From Streptomyces asoensis (GTDB taxonomy: Bacteria; Actinomycetota; Actinomycetes; Streptomycetales; Streptomycetaceae), in assembly GCF_013085465.1 (NCBI RefSeq), contig NZ_CP049838.1, positions 2,790,001-2,854,000 on the forward strand: 64,000 nt of DNA, given 5' to 3'. Positions 32,104 to 44,811 of this stretch are shown here, piece by piece. Each line of letters opens with the position of its first letter. The stretch's first letter is position 1. The translations under genes and the position numbers were made by a program. Below the pieces are notes generated by a model, which worked only from the letters and a program-made list of their open reading frames with translations, did not search any database and was not told the origin of the DNA.

Positions 32104-33759
32104 TCAGCGCCCGGGCCCGCCGGTCAGTTCGCGATGCTCCTCCGGCGTCGGCTTCGGGATGTGAGTGTCCGCCCCGAACATGGCACGCGCCAGCCGCGCC
32201 CGTACCCGCTGGGACACCGTGACCGGCCGCCGCACGCCGTTGTGGTCGACGAGCGGCCCGATCTCGTACGGCGGATGCTGCTCGTGCTGGGTCAGGGTGA
32301 ACAACTGGGCCTGGTTCAGGGGTTCGTGGACCTCCACGTACTCGCCGTGCGGAAGGCGCTTGATGGTCCCCGTCTCGCGGCCGTGCAGCACCTTGTCCCG
32401 GTCCCGGCGCTGGAGGCCCAGACAGATCCGCTTGGTGACCATGAAGGCGACGACCGGGGCGGCGAACACGGAGACCCGTACGAACCAGGTGATCGCGTTG
32501 ATGGACAGATGCAGCTGCGTGGCCACGATGTCGTTGCCGCCGCCGATCAGCAGCACCACGTACAGGGCCAGCCAGGCCACCCCGAGGCCGGTGCGCACGG
32601 GCGCGTTGCGCGGGCGGTCGAGGATGTGGTGCTCCCGTCTGTCACCGGTGATCCACGCCTCGACGAACGGGTAGATCCCGATGGCGAGCAGGATCAACGG
32701 GAACAGCGTGAAGGGGATGAGGACACCGGGCACCAGGGTGTGGCCCCAGACGTTGATCTCCCATCCCGGCATCACCCGGATCAGCCCCTCGGAGAAACCG
32801 AGGTACCAGTCCGGCTGCGCGCCCGTCGTCACCAGGTCCGGACGGTACGGTCCGAACGCCCACACCGGGTTGATGCTCGCGATGCCGCCCATGACCGTCA
32901 GCACGCCGAAGACCAGGAAGAAGAATCCGCCCGCCTTCGCCATGTAGACGGGCATGAAGGGCATGCCGACGACCGACTTCCGGTCGCGTCCGGGCCCGGG
33001 GTACTGCGTGTGCTTGTGGAAGAACACCAGGATGAGATGGGCGACCACGAGCCCCAGCATGATCCCGGGCAGCAGCAGCACGTGGATCGGGAAGAACCGG
33101 GAGATGATGTCGTGCCCCGGGAACTCCCCGCCGAAGAGGAAGAACGACACGTACGTCCCGATGATCGGGATGGACAGGATCGCGCCGTCGGCGAACCGGA
33201 CGCCGGTGCCGGAGAGCAGGTCGTCGGGGAGCGAGTAGCCGGTCAGTCCGGTGAGGATGCCGAGGAACAACAGGGTCCAGCCGAACAGCCAGTTGACCTC
33301 GCGCGGCTTGCGGAACGCGCCGGTGAAGAACACCCGCATCATGTGCACGAGCATGCCGGTGACGAAGACCAGAGCCGCCCAGTGGTGGATCTGCCGGATC
33401 AGCAGCCCGCCGCGCACGTCGAAGCTGATGTCGAGCGTCGACTCGTACGCCTTAGTCATCGTGACGCCGTTGAGCGGGACGTAACTGCCGTCGTAGACGA
33501 CCTCGGCGCTGCTCGGCTCGAAGAACAGCGTGAGATAGACGCCGGTGAGGAGGAGGACCAGAAAGCTGTAGAGGCAGATCTCGCCCAGCATGAAGGACCA
33601 GTGGTCCGGGAACACCTTGCGCAGGTTGGCCTTCGCCAGCGCGTACAGCCCCAGCCGCTCGTCGGCCCAGTCGGCGAGCCGCTCGCCCTTGCCGGACTCG
33701 CCGGGCCTCGAAGTCCCGCTGTCCGCCGTCCCGTTCACCGATCGCGCGTCGTCACCCAT
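32104..33759 (-). CDS. qcrB: cytochrome bc1 complex cytochrome b subunit (QcrB), stand-alone copy
   Basis: A 551-residue membrane protein. Haem-ligand helices are RQIHHWAALVFVTGMLVHMMR and HVLLLPGIMLGLVVAHLILVFFHKHTQ, and the quinol-site motif is PDWY (in QPDWYLGFSEG), the actinobacterial form of PEWY. The C-terminal extension after the last helix, with HGRETGTIKRLPHGEYVEVHEPL, is characteristic of actinobacterial QcrB. It would oxidise menaquinol in the bc1-aa3 supercomplex. The partners qcrC and qcrA and the cytochrome oxidase genes are not adjacent, so this looks like a second copy. Confidence 0.92.
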   Translation of the reverse strand: MGDDARSVNGTADSGTSRPGESGKGERLADWADERLGLYALAKANLRKVFPDHWSFMLGEICLYSFLVLLLTGVYLTLFFEPSSAEVVYDGSYVPLNGVTMTKAYESTLDISFDVRGGLLIRQIHHWAALVFVTGMLVHMMRVFFTGAFRKPREVNWLFGWTLLFLGILTGLTGYSLPDDLLSGTGVRFADGAILSIPIIGTYVSFFLFGGEFPGHDIISRFFPIHVLLLPGIMLGLVVAHLILVFFHKHTQYPGPGRDRKSVVGMPFMPVYMAKAGGFFFLVFGVLTVMGGIASINPVWAFGPYRPDLVTTGAQPDWYLGFSEGLIRVMPGWEINVWGHTLVPGVLIPFTLFPLILLAIGIYPFVEAWITGDRREHHILDRPRNAPVRTGLGVAWLALYVVLLIGGGNDIVATQLHLSINAITWFVRVSVFAAPVVAFMVTKRICLGLQRRDRDKVLHGRETGTIKRLPHGEYVEVHEPLNQAQLFTLTQHEQHPPYEIGPLVDHNGVRRPVTVSQRVRARLARAMFGADTHIPKPTPEEHRELTGGPGR

Positions 33760-33917
33760 ACGTCGCCGCCTCCCGTGGGATCAACCCCAGAGTGGCACGG
33801 CGGCCCGGCTGAGCCAACGGTGCGGACAGCCCGCAGTGAGCGGCACCCGGGCCCCCGGACGGGCGCCTTGCTCGACGGCGGCGGTTCGAGCGGCCGGCGG
33901 GGCCTCGAAGGCCGCCG

Positions 33918-34463
33918 TCACGGGGTGAGACCGACGACCGCCGTCGGGCCGTGCGCGTACAGAGTCGCGTCCTCCCCGGTCAGCAGGAGGGCGTCGTGGC
34001 GGGCGAGCCGCACCCCGTCGACGTCGGCGGACCCGTCCTCGTCGAGGGCGACGATCAGGGCGTGCGCCGCCCGCAGGCCGAGCCGGCCGCGTACGACCGC
34101 GACGGTCGGAGCCGAAGCGCCCCTGCGCCACATCACGTTGAGGTTGACGACGGGCCCGTCCAACAGCCGGCAGTCGGTGGGCTCGTCACCGGGGAGGTCC
34201 TGGGGCACGTGCCGTGCGTCGACGAGCCGTCGCCGCCCGCCCACGGTCAGGTCCATGCCCGCGCCCTCGACCAGCGTCAGGGTCCGCTCCACCTCGGGGA
34301 ACACGGAGAACGGGCCGTCCGCGGCGACCTCGGCGAGGCTGACCCGCCAGGTGAAGGCGGCCATGCCCGCGCCCGCCGGGGAGCAGGCGATCTCACGGGT
34401 CACCCCGCCGCCGTTCTTCCAGGCCATGGCCGCACGCCCGGCAGCGGGCAGCAGGACGGTCAC
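33918..34463 (-). CDS. HutD/Ves-family cupin-like protein
   Basis: 181 residues from GTG 34463, overlapping the stop of the VWA gene (GTGA). The HutD/Ves fold is recognised from AAMAWKNGGGVTREIACSP, FTWRVSLAEVAADGPFSVFPEVERTLTLVEG and the DLPGDEPTDCRLLDGPVVNLNVMWRRG stretch. HutD accompanies histidine use in some proteobacteria and binds small ligands; its role elsewhere is unclear. No hut genes are near. Coupling to a VWA protein is the only contextual clue. Confidence 0.82.
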   Translation of the reverse strand: MTVLLPAAGRAAMAWKNGGGVTREIACSPAGAGMAAFTWRVSLAEVAADGPFSVFPEVERTLTLVEGAGMDLTVGGRRRLVDARHVPQDLPGDEPTDCRLLDGPVVNLNVMWRRGASAPTVAVVRGRLGLRAAHALIVALDEDGSADVDGVRLARHDALLLTGEDATLYAHGPTAVVGLTP

Positions 34464-35179
34464 CGGATGATCCCCTGCGCCCGGGCCGCCCCCAGCCACG
34501 CCGGGAACTCCCCGACCAGCCGGTCGTACAGCTCCGCGTCCGACACCTTCCGCGGATCCGAACCGGCGTGGAAGAAACCGGCGTTGTCGACCGCCCGCTT
34601 CACCGGCACGGGCAGCTCGTCGAGCTTGCGCAGGAAGTCGAACTGCTTGCTGCCCCGGTCGCCGAAGCCGATGAACTGCCAGAACAGGGGCAGTTTCGAC
34701 GCCTTGCACAGGTAGCGTTCGGCGGCGAGCTTGTTGATCGGGCCGCCGTCGGTCTGGAAGACGACGAGCGCGGGGTCCTTCGACCCGCTGTCGAGGTAGT
34801 GGTCGATGACGGCGTCCATGGCGAGGTGGTAACTGGTCTTGCCCATGTGCCCGAGCCCGGCCACGATCCGGTCCACCCGCCCCTGGTGGTCGGCGAGGAC
34901 GATGTCGGTGACGGCGTCGACGTCGGTGGAGAAGAAGACGACCGGTACCCGGCCGTCGTCGTCGAGGTGCGCGGACAGGCCCAACACCCGGTCGGCGAGC
35001 GCCTGGACACTGCCGTCCTGGTAGTACGGCTTCATCGACCCCGAATAGTCGACGACGAGGTAGACGGCGGCCCGCTGCCCGTCGAGACCGTGCTTGGTGA
35101 GGGACACCCCGGCGCTCTTGTAGAGGTTGACCAGCGCGGGTGCGGTCTCCTGGACCTTGGTGAGACTGATCGCGACCAT
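34460..35179 (-). CDS. VWA-domain protein, TerF-like
   Basis: 239 residues from ATG 35179 (MVAISLTKVQETAPALVNLYK) with GGAGG nine bases upstream. A von Willebrand A domain carries the metal-ion site DYSGS (Asp44, Ser46, Ser48), the T-containing MGKTSYHLAMDAV and the Asp of QTDGGPI. The opening and the overall pattern resemble the VWA proteins of tellurium-resistance (ter) clusters. There it binds partners in cytoplasmic stress complexes. No terD genes are in view. It is divergent from the chitosanase gene. Confidence 0.82.
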   Translation of the reverse strand: MVAISLTKVQETAPALVNLYKSAGVSLTKHGLDGQRAAVYLVVDYSGSMKPYYQDGSVQALADRVLGLSAHLDDDGRVPVVFFSTDVDAVTDIVLADHQGRVDRIVAGLGHMGKTSYHLAMDAVIDHYLDSGSKDPALVVFQTDGGPINKLAAERYLCKASKLPLFWQFIGFGDRGSKQFDFLRKLDELPVPVKRAVDNAGFFHAGSDPRKVSDAELYDRLVGEFPAWLGAARAQGIIR

Positions 35180-35243
35180 GGCGCACAGCCTCCCACACCC
35201 ACCGCCCTTCGCCCTTTTGTTCGTTCGCCGACTAATTAGGATG

Positions 35244-35268
35244 GAATGACAAGGAACGCGACATTCCC
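35244..35268 (+). promoter_or_regulatory. inverted repeat upstream of chitosanase, possible operator
   Basis: GGAATG and CATTCC separated by 13 bases, with AAGGAA between them, close to the chitosanase start. Streptomyces chitosanase genes are known to be controlled by the ROK-family repressor CsnR. Whether this is its box cannot be settled by eye. Confidence 0.4.
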
Positions 35269-35285
35269 GCTCTAGGGTGTGCGGC

Positions 35286-36098
35286 ATGAAACGTGCCGCC
35301 GCCCTGGTCTGCGCCGCCGTAGCGTCGACGGTGTATCTGTTCGCTCCCGCCCAGCCCGCCCAGCCGACAACCGATGTCCAGGCGTCCCCGCCGGGCCTCG
35401 CCGCCCCGACCCAGAAGGAACTGGCCCAGAAGATCGTGGCGAGCGCCGAGAACGGGACCCTGGACTGGCGCAGCGCGTACGGCTATGTCGAGGACATCGG
35501 TGACGGACAGGGCTACACGGCGGGCCTGATCGGCTTCTGCACCGGCACCCACGATCTGCTCACCCTGGTCGAGCGCTACACGCGCGACCACCCGGGCAAC
35601 GCCCTCGCCCGTTATCTCCCCGCCCTGCGCCGGGTCGACGGCACCGCCTCGCACGCCGGTCTGGACCCCGGCTTCCCGGCCGCCTGGCGGACGGAGTCGA
35701 GGGTGCCGGCCTTCCGCGCCGCCCAGGACGTCGAGCGCGACCGTGTCTACTTCGCCCCGGCGGTCCACCGGGGCCGGGTCGACGGCCTGGGCGCGCTGGG
35801 CCAGTTCATCTACTACGACGCCCTGGTCTTCCACGGCCCCGGCGCGGGCCCGACCAGCTTCGACGGCATCCGTGCCCGCGCGATGCGGCAGGCCCGCACC
35901 CCCGCGCAGGGCGGCAAGGAGACCGACTACCTCGACGCCTTCCTGGACGCCCGCCGCCGGGCCATGCTGACCCGGCACCCCGGCGTCGACACCTCGCGCG
36001 TCGACACCACCCAGCGCCGATTCCTGAACGAGGGCAACCTCGGCCTGCGCCCGCCGCTGCGGTGGCAGGTGTACGGGGAGACGTACCGGGTGCCGTAG
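35286..36098 (+). CDS. csn: secreted chitosanase, GH46 family
   Basis: 270 residues from ATG 35286; GTG 35277 is in frame but leaves no ribosome site. A signal peptide (MKRAAALVCAAVASTVYLFAPAQ) exports it. The catalytic domain matches GH46: SAENGTLDW with the acid Glu55, DIGDGQGYTAGLIGFCTGTHDLL with the base Asp73 (18 residues apart, as in the Streptomyces N174 enzyme), then ERDRVYFAPAV, LGQFIYYDALVFHGPG and RQARTPAQGGKETDYLDAFLDAR. It hydrolyses chitosan outside the cell. The mature protein is near the family's 240 residues. Confidence 0.95.
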   Translation: MKRAAALVCAAVASTVYLFAPAQPAQPTTDVQASPPGLAAPTQKELAQKIVASAENGTLDWRSAYGYVEDIGDGQGYTAGLIGFCTGTHDLLTLVERYTRDHPGNALARYLPALRRVDGTASHAGLDPGFPAAWRTESRVPAFRAAQDVERDRVYFAPAVHRGRVDGLGALGQFIYYDALVFHGPGAGPTSFDGIRARAMRQARTPAQGGKETDYLDAFLDARRRAMLTRHPGVDTSRVDTTQRRFLNEGNLGLRPPLRWQVYGETYRVP

Positions 36099-36119
36099 AG
36101 CAGTCGTGCGGACATGCGG

Positions 36120-36165
36120 CGGCGCCTGCCCAGTCGTCCGGTCGGGGACTGTGGGGCAGGCGCCG
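36120..36165. terminator. hairpin between convergent chitosanase and gltD
   Basis: 12-bp perfect stem CGGCGCCTGCCC / GGGCAGGCGCCG, with AGTC/GACT pairing inside the loop. No T-run follows. It sits between two converging genes and probably ends both transcripts. Confidence 0.7.
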
Positions 36166-36215
36166 TCTGTGTTCCGTACGCCTTTGTACGGGACGTATGG
36201 GGGGCCTCGGGGCCG

Positions 36216-37671
36216 TCAGACCAGCAGCGAGCGGTCCGTCGGGCGGATCGGGGCCGGCAGCTCGCTCGCGCCGGTCAGGAACCGGTCGACGCCGCGGGCG
36301 GCCGAGCGGCCCTCCGCGATCGCCCACACGATGAGCGACTGGCCGCGGCCGGCGTCACCGGCGACGTACACGCCCGGGACGTTGGTGCGGAAGTCGGCGT
36401 CGCGGGCGATGTTGCCGCGCTCGTCGAGCTCCAGACCGAACTGCTCCACCACGCCGTTCTCACGGTCGGTGCCGGTGAAGCCCATGGCGAGGGTGACCAG
36501 CTGGGCGGGGATCTTGCGCTCCGTGCCCGGCTTCGGGGTCAGCCTGCCCTCGATGAACTCGACCTCGCTGAGGTGCAGCCACTGGACGTTTCCGTCCTCG
36601 TCGCCCTCGAAGTGGGTGGTGGAGACGGAGTAGACCCGCTCGCCGCCCTCCTCGTGCGCGCTCGTGACCTTGTAGAGCATCGGGAAGGTCGGCCACGGCT
36701 GGGAGACCGCGTCCCGCTCCTCGCCCGGGCGGGGCATGATCTCCAGCTGGGTGACCGAGGCCGCGCCCTGACGGTGGGCGGTGCCCACGCAGTCGGCGCC
36801 GGTGTCGCCACCGCCGATGACCACGACGTGCTTGCCCTCGGCCGAGATCGGGGGCGCCACGAAGTCGCCCTCCTGGACCTTGTTGGCCAGCGGCAGGTAC
36901 TCCATCGCCTGGTAGACGCCCTTGAGCTCACGGCCGGGGACCGGAAGGTCACGGGCGGTCGTGGCGCCGGCGGCGATGACGATGGCGTCGTAGCGCTTCT
37001 TCAGGTCGGTCGCCTTGAGGTCGCGGCCGATCTCGATACCGGTACGGAAGCGGGTGCCCTCCGCGCGCATCTGCTCGATACGGCGGTTGATGTGCCGCTT
37101 CTCCATCTTGAACTCGGGGATGCCGTACCGGAGGAGGCCTCCGATGCGGTCCGCGCGCTCGTAGACGGCGACGGTGTGGCCGGCCCGGGTGAGCTGCTGG
37201 GCGGCGGCCAGGCCCGCCGGGCCCGAGCCGATGACCGCGACGGTCTTGCCGGACAGGCGCTCGGGCGCCTGCGGGGCGACGTCACCGGTCTCCCACGCCT
37301 TGTCGATGATCGAGACCTCGACGTTCTTGATGGTGACGGCCGGCTGGTTGATGCCCAGCACACACGCCGACTCGCACGGAGCGGGGCACAGGCGGCCCGT
37401 GAACTCCGGGAAGTTGTTCGTGGCGTGCAGGCGCTCGGAGGCCGCCGTCCAGTCCTCGCGGTAGGCGAAGTCGTTCCACTCGGGGATCAGGTTCCCCAGC
37501 GGACAGCCGTTGTGGCAGAACGGGATGCCGCAGTCCATGCACCGGCCGGCCTGCTTGCCGATGATCGGCAGCAGCGAACCGGGGACGTAGACCTCGTTCC
37601 AGTCCTTCAGACGCACGTCGACCGGACGGGACTTGGCGACCTCACGGCCGTGGTTCAGGAAGCCCTTCGGG

Positions 37672-37679
<8 letters not shown>
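36216..37679 (-). CDS. gltD: glutamate synthase (NADPH) small subunit
   Basis: A 487-residue subunit carrying FAD and an N-terminal iron-sulfur domain. Cys clusters are [23 protein letters not shown] and [13 protein letters not shown]. The FAD site is [22 protein letters not shown], the NADPH site is [21 protein letters not shown], and the C-terminal FAD segment is [23 protein letters not shown]. It passes electrons from NADPH to GltB, which makes two glutamates from glutamine and 2-oxoglutarate. It overlaps the gltB stop by eight bases. Confidence 0.96.
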
Positions 37680-42279
<4,600 letters not shown>

Positions 42280-42343
42280 CGGCTCTCCCGTCGTCGTCTC
42301 AAGTGGCATATCTGCTGGCGAAGGGACGACGTTGGCCCTCTGC

Positions 42344-42369
42344 GTAACGCAAAATTTCGTGCAGGTTAC
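42344..42369 (-). promoter_or_regulatory. possible GlnR-type nitrogen-control site
   Basis: On the minus strand, GTAAC is followed after six bases by GAAAT and, five bases on, by GTTAC. The published Streptomyces GlnR box is GTnAC-n6-GAAAC repeated at n6, so the first half fits well and the second is off by one base. It lies 65-90 bases upstream of the gltB ATG, a suitable place for control. Confidence 0.35.
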
Positions 42370-42624
42370 ATGATGGAGCGGTTCTCGGGAACCGGATACT
42401 CCGTTCCAGCATGCGGACGCCACGCAGTCGCGACGGGGGTCTCGCGCACGTGGCTGAAAGTGTGTGGGGACCGAACAGGACAAGATCGATCAGATCACTG
42501 CCCGTTGACCCGGAAGGCGAGGGGAGCGGCGTCGTTCACCTCGCGAGTGCGCCGGAGGCGTCATTGCCCACAGCGCTTACGGCTCATGCCCGCTGGTTAA
42601 GCACTCGAAACCAGTCAGTAACGG

Positions 42625-42652
42625 CTACTTATGCGGCCCAACGCATAAGTAG
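42625..42652. other. AT-rich inverted repeat after the VIT gene
   Basis: Perfect 10-bp arms CTACTTATGC and GCATAAGTAG around eight bases. It starts nine bases past the VIT-gene stop, so it could end that transcript, though no T-run follows on the minus strand. Its low GC also fits a protein-binding site. Confidence 0.5.
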
Positions 42653-42660
42653 CATTCGCA

Positions 42661-43392
42661 CTATCCTACGGCCGTTCCGAACCAACTGCCCAGGGCGTAC
42701 GTCACACCGGCCGCCGCGCCACCGAGGGCGAGCTGCCGCAGTCCGCTGTACCACCAGGTGCGCGCGGTCACCCGAGCCACCACGGCCCCGCAGCCGAACA
42801 GCCCGAACAGTGCGAGCAGCACGGCCGGCCAGAGCGAAGCGGCCCCCAGGAGATAAGGGAGTACGGGCAGCAGCGCGCCCAGCGCGAACGCGCCGAAGCT
42901 CGACACGGCGGCGATCAGCGGCGAGGGCAGATCGGAGGGATCGATGCCCAGCTCCTCACGGGCGTGGATCTCCAGGGCCTGCTCGGGATCGCGCGACAGC
43001 TGCTGGGCGACCCGCCGGGCCAGCTCGGGCTCGACGCCCCGGACCTCGTACAGCGCGGCCAGCTCGGCCTCCTCGTCCTTGGGGTGCTTTCTCAGCTCCC
43101 TGCGCTCGACGTCGAGTTCGGCCTCCACGAGCTCGCGCTGCGAGGCGACGGAGGTGTACTCGCCGGCGGCCATGGAGAAGGCGCCCGCGGCGAGACCGGC
43201 AAGTCCGGTGATGACGACGGTCTGGTGACCCACCGAACCGCCGGCGACACCGGTCATCAGGGCGAGGTTGGAGACCAGGCCGTCCATCGCGCCGAAGACG
43301 GCGGGCCGCAGCCAGCCCCCGTTGACATCCCGGTGGGTGTGGTTGTCGCGGTGCGCCTCGTGCAGTGCGGCTTCGGTTTCGATGATGGCCAC
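42661..43392 (-). CDS. VIT1/CCC1-family iron/manganese transporter
   Basis: A 243-residue membrane protein. It opens HRDVNGGWLRPAVFGAMDGLVSNLALMTGVAGG, the first helix with the conserved DGLVSN metal-path motif, then AAGAFSMAAGEYTSVASQRELVEAELDVERRELRKHPKDEEAELAALYEVRGVE. The charged middle segment is the cytoplasmic metal-binding domain with its Glu cluster. Three further helices close the protein. Plant VIT1 and yeast CCC1 move Fe(II)/Mn(II) out of the cytosol, so detoxifying export is inferred here. An iron-box-like sequence lies upstream. Confidence 0.9.
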   Translation of the reverse strand: MAIIETEAALHEAHRDNHTHRDVNGGWLRPAVFGAMDGLVSNLALMTGVAGGSVGHQTVVITGLAGLAAGAFSMAAGEYTSVASQRELVEAELDVERRELRKHPKDEEAELAALYEVRGVEPELARRVAQQLSRDPEQALEIHAREELGIDPSDLPSPLIAAVSSFGAFALGALLPVLPYLLGAASLWPAVLLALFGLFGCGAVVARVTARTWWYSGLRQLALGGAAAGVTYALGSWFGTAVG

Positions 43393-43424
43393 GAGATCCC
43401 CCAGGGTGTTCGGAGCGCCTCAAG

Positions 43425-43443
43425 CAAGCTGAGGCAAAGCTAA
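43425..43443 (-). promoter_or_regulatory. iron-box-like sequence upstream of the VIT gene
   Basis: On the minus strand TTAGCTTTGCCTCAGCTTG matches the iron-box consensus at 13 of 19 positions (TTAG, TT, G, CTCA, CT). It overlaps an inverted repeat GCCTCA/TGAGGC (43417-43435) and lies 33-51 bases upstream of the ATG. Control by a DmdR/IdeR-type protein is a guess that suits a metal transporter. Confidence 0.35.
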
Positions 43444-43683
43444 GTCTGGACTGATTCCACTTTTCGACAACAACAAAGATACGCCGGGAGATTCCCACCC
43501 GCCAGGAAGGAAAGGCTCCGCTAACCTGCGGCTTTACCTTCGAATGCTCATACGATCAGGGACCTGCACAGATGTCGACCGGGTGACATGGGAGCCTCCG
43601 AGGCTGAGGTCAACCGCCGATGGTGGGACACATCCGCAAAGTGCTCCGCGCCCCGTGCGGAGCCCCTTGAGGAGAGGCCGCGT

Positions 43684-44811
43684 ATGGCATCGATCGCCTG
43701 CATCCCCTCGGTCCCGGCACCGGGGGACGCCGCCGCACTCCGCGAACGGGCCCGCGGCGCCCTGCTCGGCCTGGCCGTGGGAGACGCCCTGGGAGCCCCC
43801 GCGGAGAACATGAAGCCCTCCGAGATCCGCGCCCGCTGGGGCCGCATCACCGGGTACGTCACCGACCGGCCGGCCGGCACCGACGACACCGAGTACGCGA
43901 TCTTCTCGGGCCTGCTGCTGGCCCGCCACGGCTCCGCGCTCACCCCGGCCCATGTCGAGGCGGCCTGGCACCAGTGGATCGCCGACCGCGACGAGGGCCC
44001 CTTCCGGGGCGCCGGCTTCAGCGAACGCGGCACCCTGGAGAACCTCCGCCGAGGCCTGGCGGCGCCGATCTCGGCGCAGCACCGGCACGCCTGGAGCGAC
44101 GGCCTGGCCATGCGCGCGGCCCCCTTCGGCGTCTTCGCCGCGGGCCGCCCGGCGGAAGCGGCCCGCCTGGTCGCGATCGACGGCGCGGTGAGCCACGACG
44201 GCGAGGGCATCTACGGCGGCCAGGCGGTCGCCGCGGGAGTGGCGGCGGCGATGGCGGGAGCGCCGGCGATCTCGGTGGTCGCCTCCGCCCTGGCCGTGGT
44301 CCCCGAGGACTCCTGGACGGCGCGTTCCCTGCGCCGGGCGGTGGCGGTGGCCCACCGGGGCGAACGGGCGGTCCGCTCCGCCGTCGTCATCGGTGGCTAC
44401 CCCTGGACCGACCTCGCCCCCGAGGCCGTCGCCCTCGCCTTCGGCGCCTACGCGGCCGCCGACGGCGACTTCCGCGAAGCCGTCCTCACGGCGGTGAACA
44501 TGGGCCGCGACGCGGACACGACGGCCGCGGTGGCGGGCGCCCTGGCCGGTGCGACGCAGGGCGTGTCGGCGATCCCGGCGGAGTGGGCGGCGGCGATCGG
44601 CCCGGCACGGGGAAGCTGCCTGCCGTCCATGGCGGGCCACCACGTGCTGGACGTGGCCGAGTTGCTGGTGCCGGGCGAGGGCGGCAAGTGGGGCGAGGGG
44701 ATGGTCATGGAGGAACTCGTGCCCAACCTGATGGGCCTGGCCCGGTTCCCCCTGCCGGACCCGACCGCCTTCACCCTGACGGCGAACGACGGCGCAAAGG
44801 CGGGCTCATGA
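43684..44811 (+). CDS. ADP-ribosylglycohydrolase-family protein (paralogue 1)
   Basis: 375 residues from ATG 43684, chosen for the GGAGAGG site 8-14 bases upstream over an earlier in-frame ATG at 43588. DraG-type fold: LLGLAVGDALGAPAE (GDALG 33-37), metal motif T66-D67-D68-T69 in AGTDDTEYA, HDGEGIYGGQ, and the second metal pair Asp276/Asp278 in NMGRDADTTAAVAGALAG. All magnesium ligands expected for activity are present. The family removes ADP-ribose from proteins, or cleaves related N- or O-ribosides. It is the first gene of a seven-gene coupled operon and overlaps the next by four bases. Confidence 0.88.
   Translation: MASIACIPSVPAPGDAAALRERARGALLGLAVGDALGAPAENMKPSEIRARWGRITGYVTDRPAGTDDTEYAIFSGLLLARHGSALTPAHVEAAWHQWIADRDEGPFRGAGFSERGTLENLRRGLAAPISAQHRHAWSDGLAMRAAPFGVFAAGRPAEAARLVAIDGAVSHDGEGIYGGQAVAAGVAAAMAGAPAISVVASALAVVPEDSWTARSLRRAVAVAHRGERAVRSAVVIGGYPWTDLAPEAVALAFGAYAAADGDFREAVLTAVNMGRDADTTAAVAGALAGATQGVSAIPAEWAAAIGPARGSCLPSMAGHHVLDVAELLVPGEGGKWGEGMVMEELVPNLMGLARFPLPDPTAFTLTANDGAKAGS

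Larger units (their letters stand above)
42280..42660. other. 381-base intergenic region upstream of gltB
   Basis: Lies between gltB and the VIT-family gene, both on the minus strand. It contains a GlnR-like half-site arrangement and a 10-bp perfect inverted repeat, listed separately. Open frames crossing it start in gltB or lack ribosome sites, so no gene is called. Confidence 0.7.
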
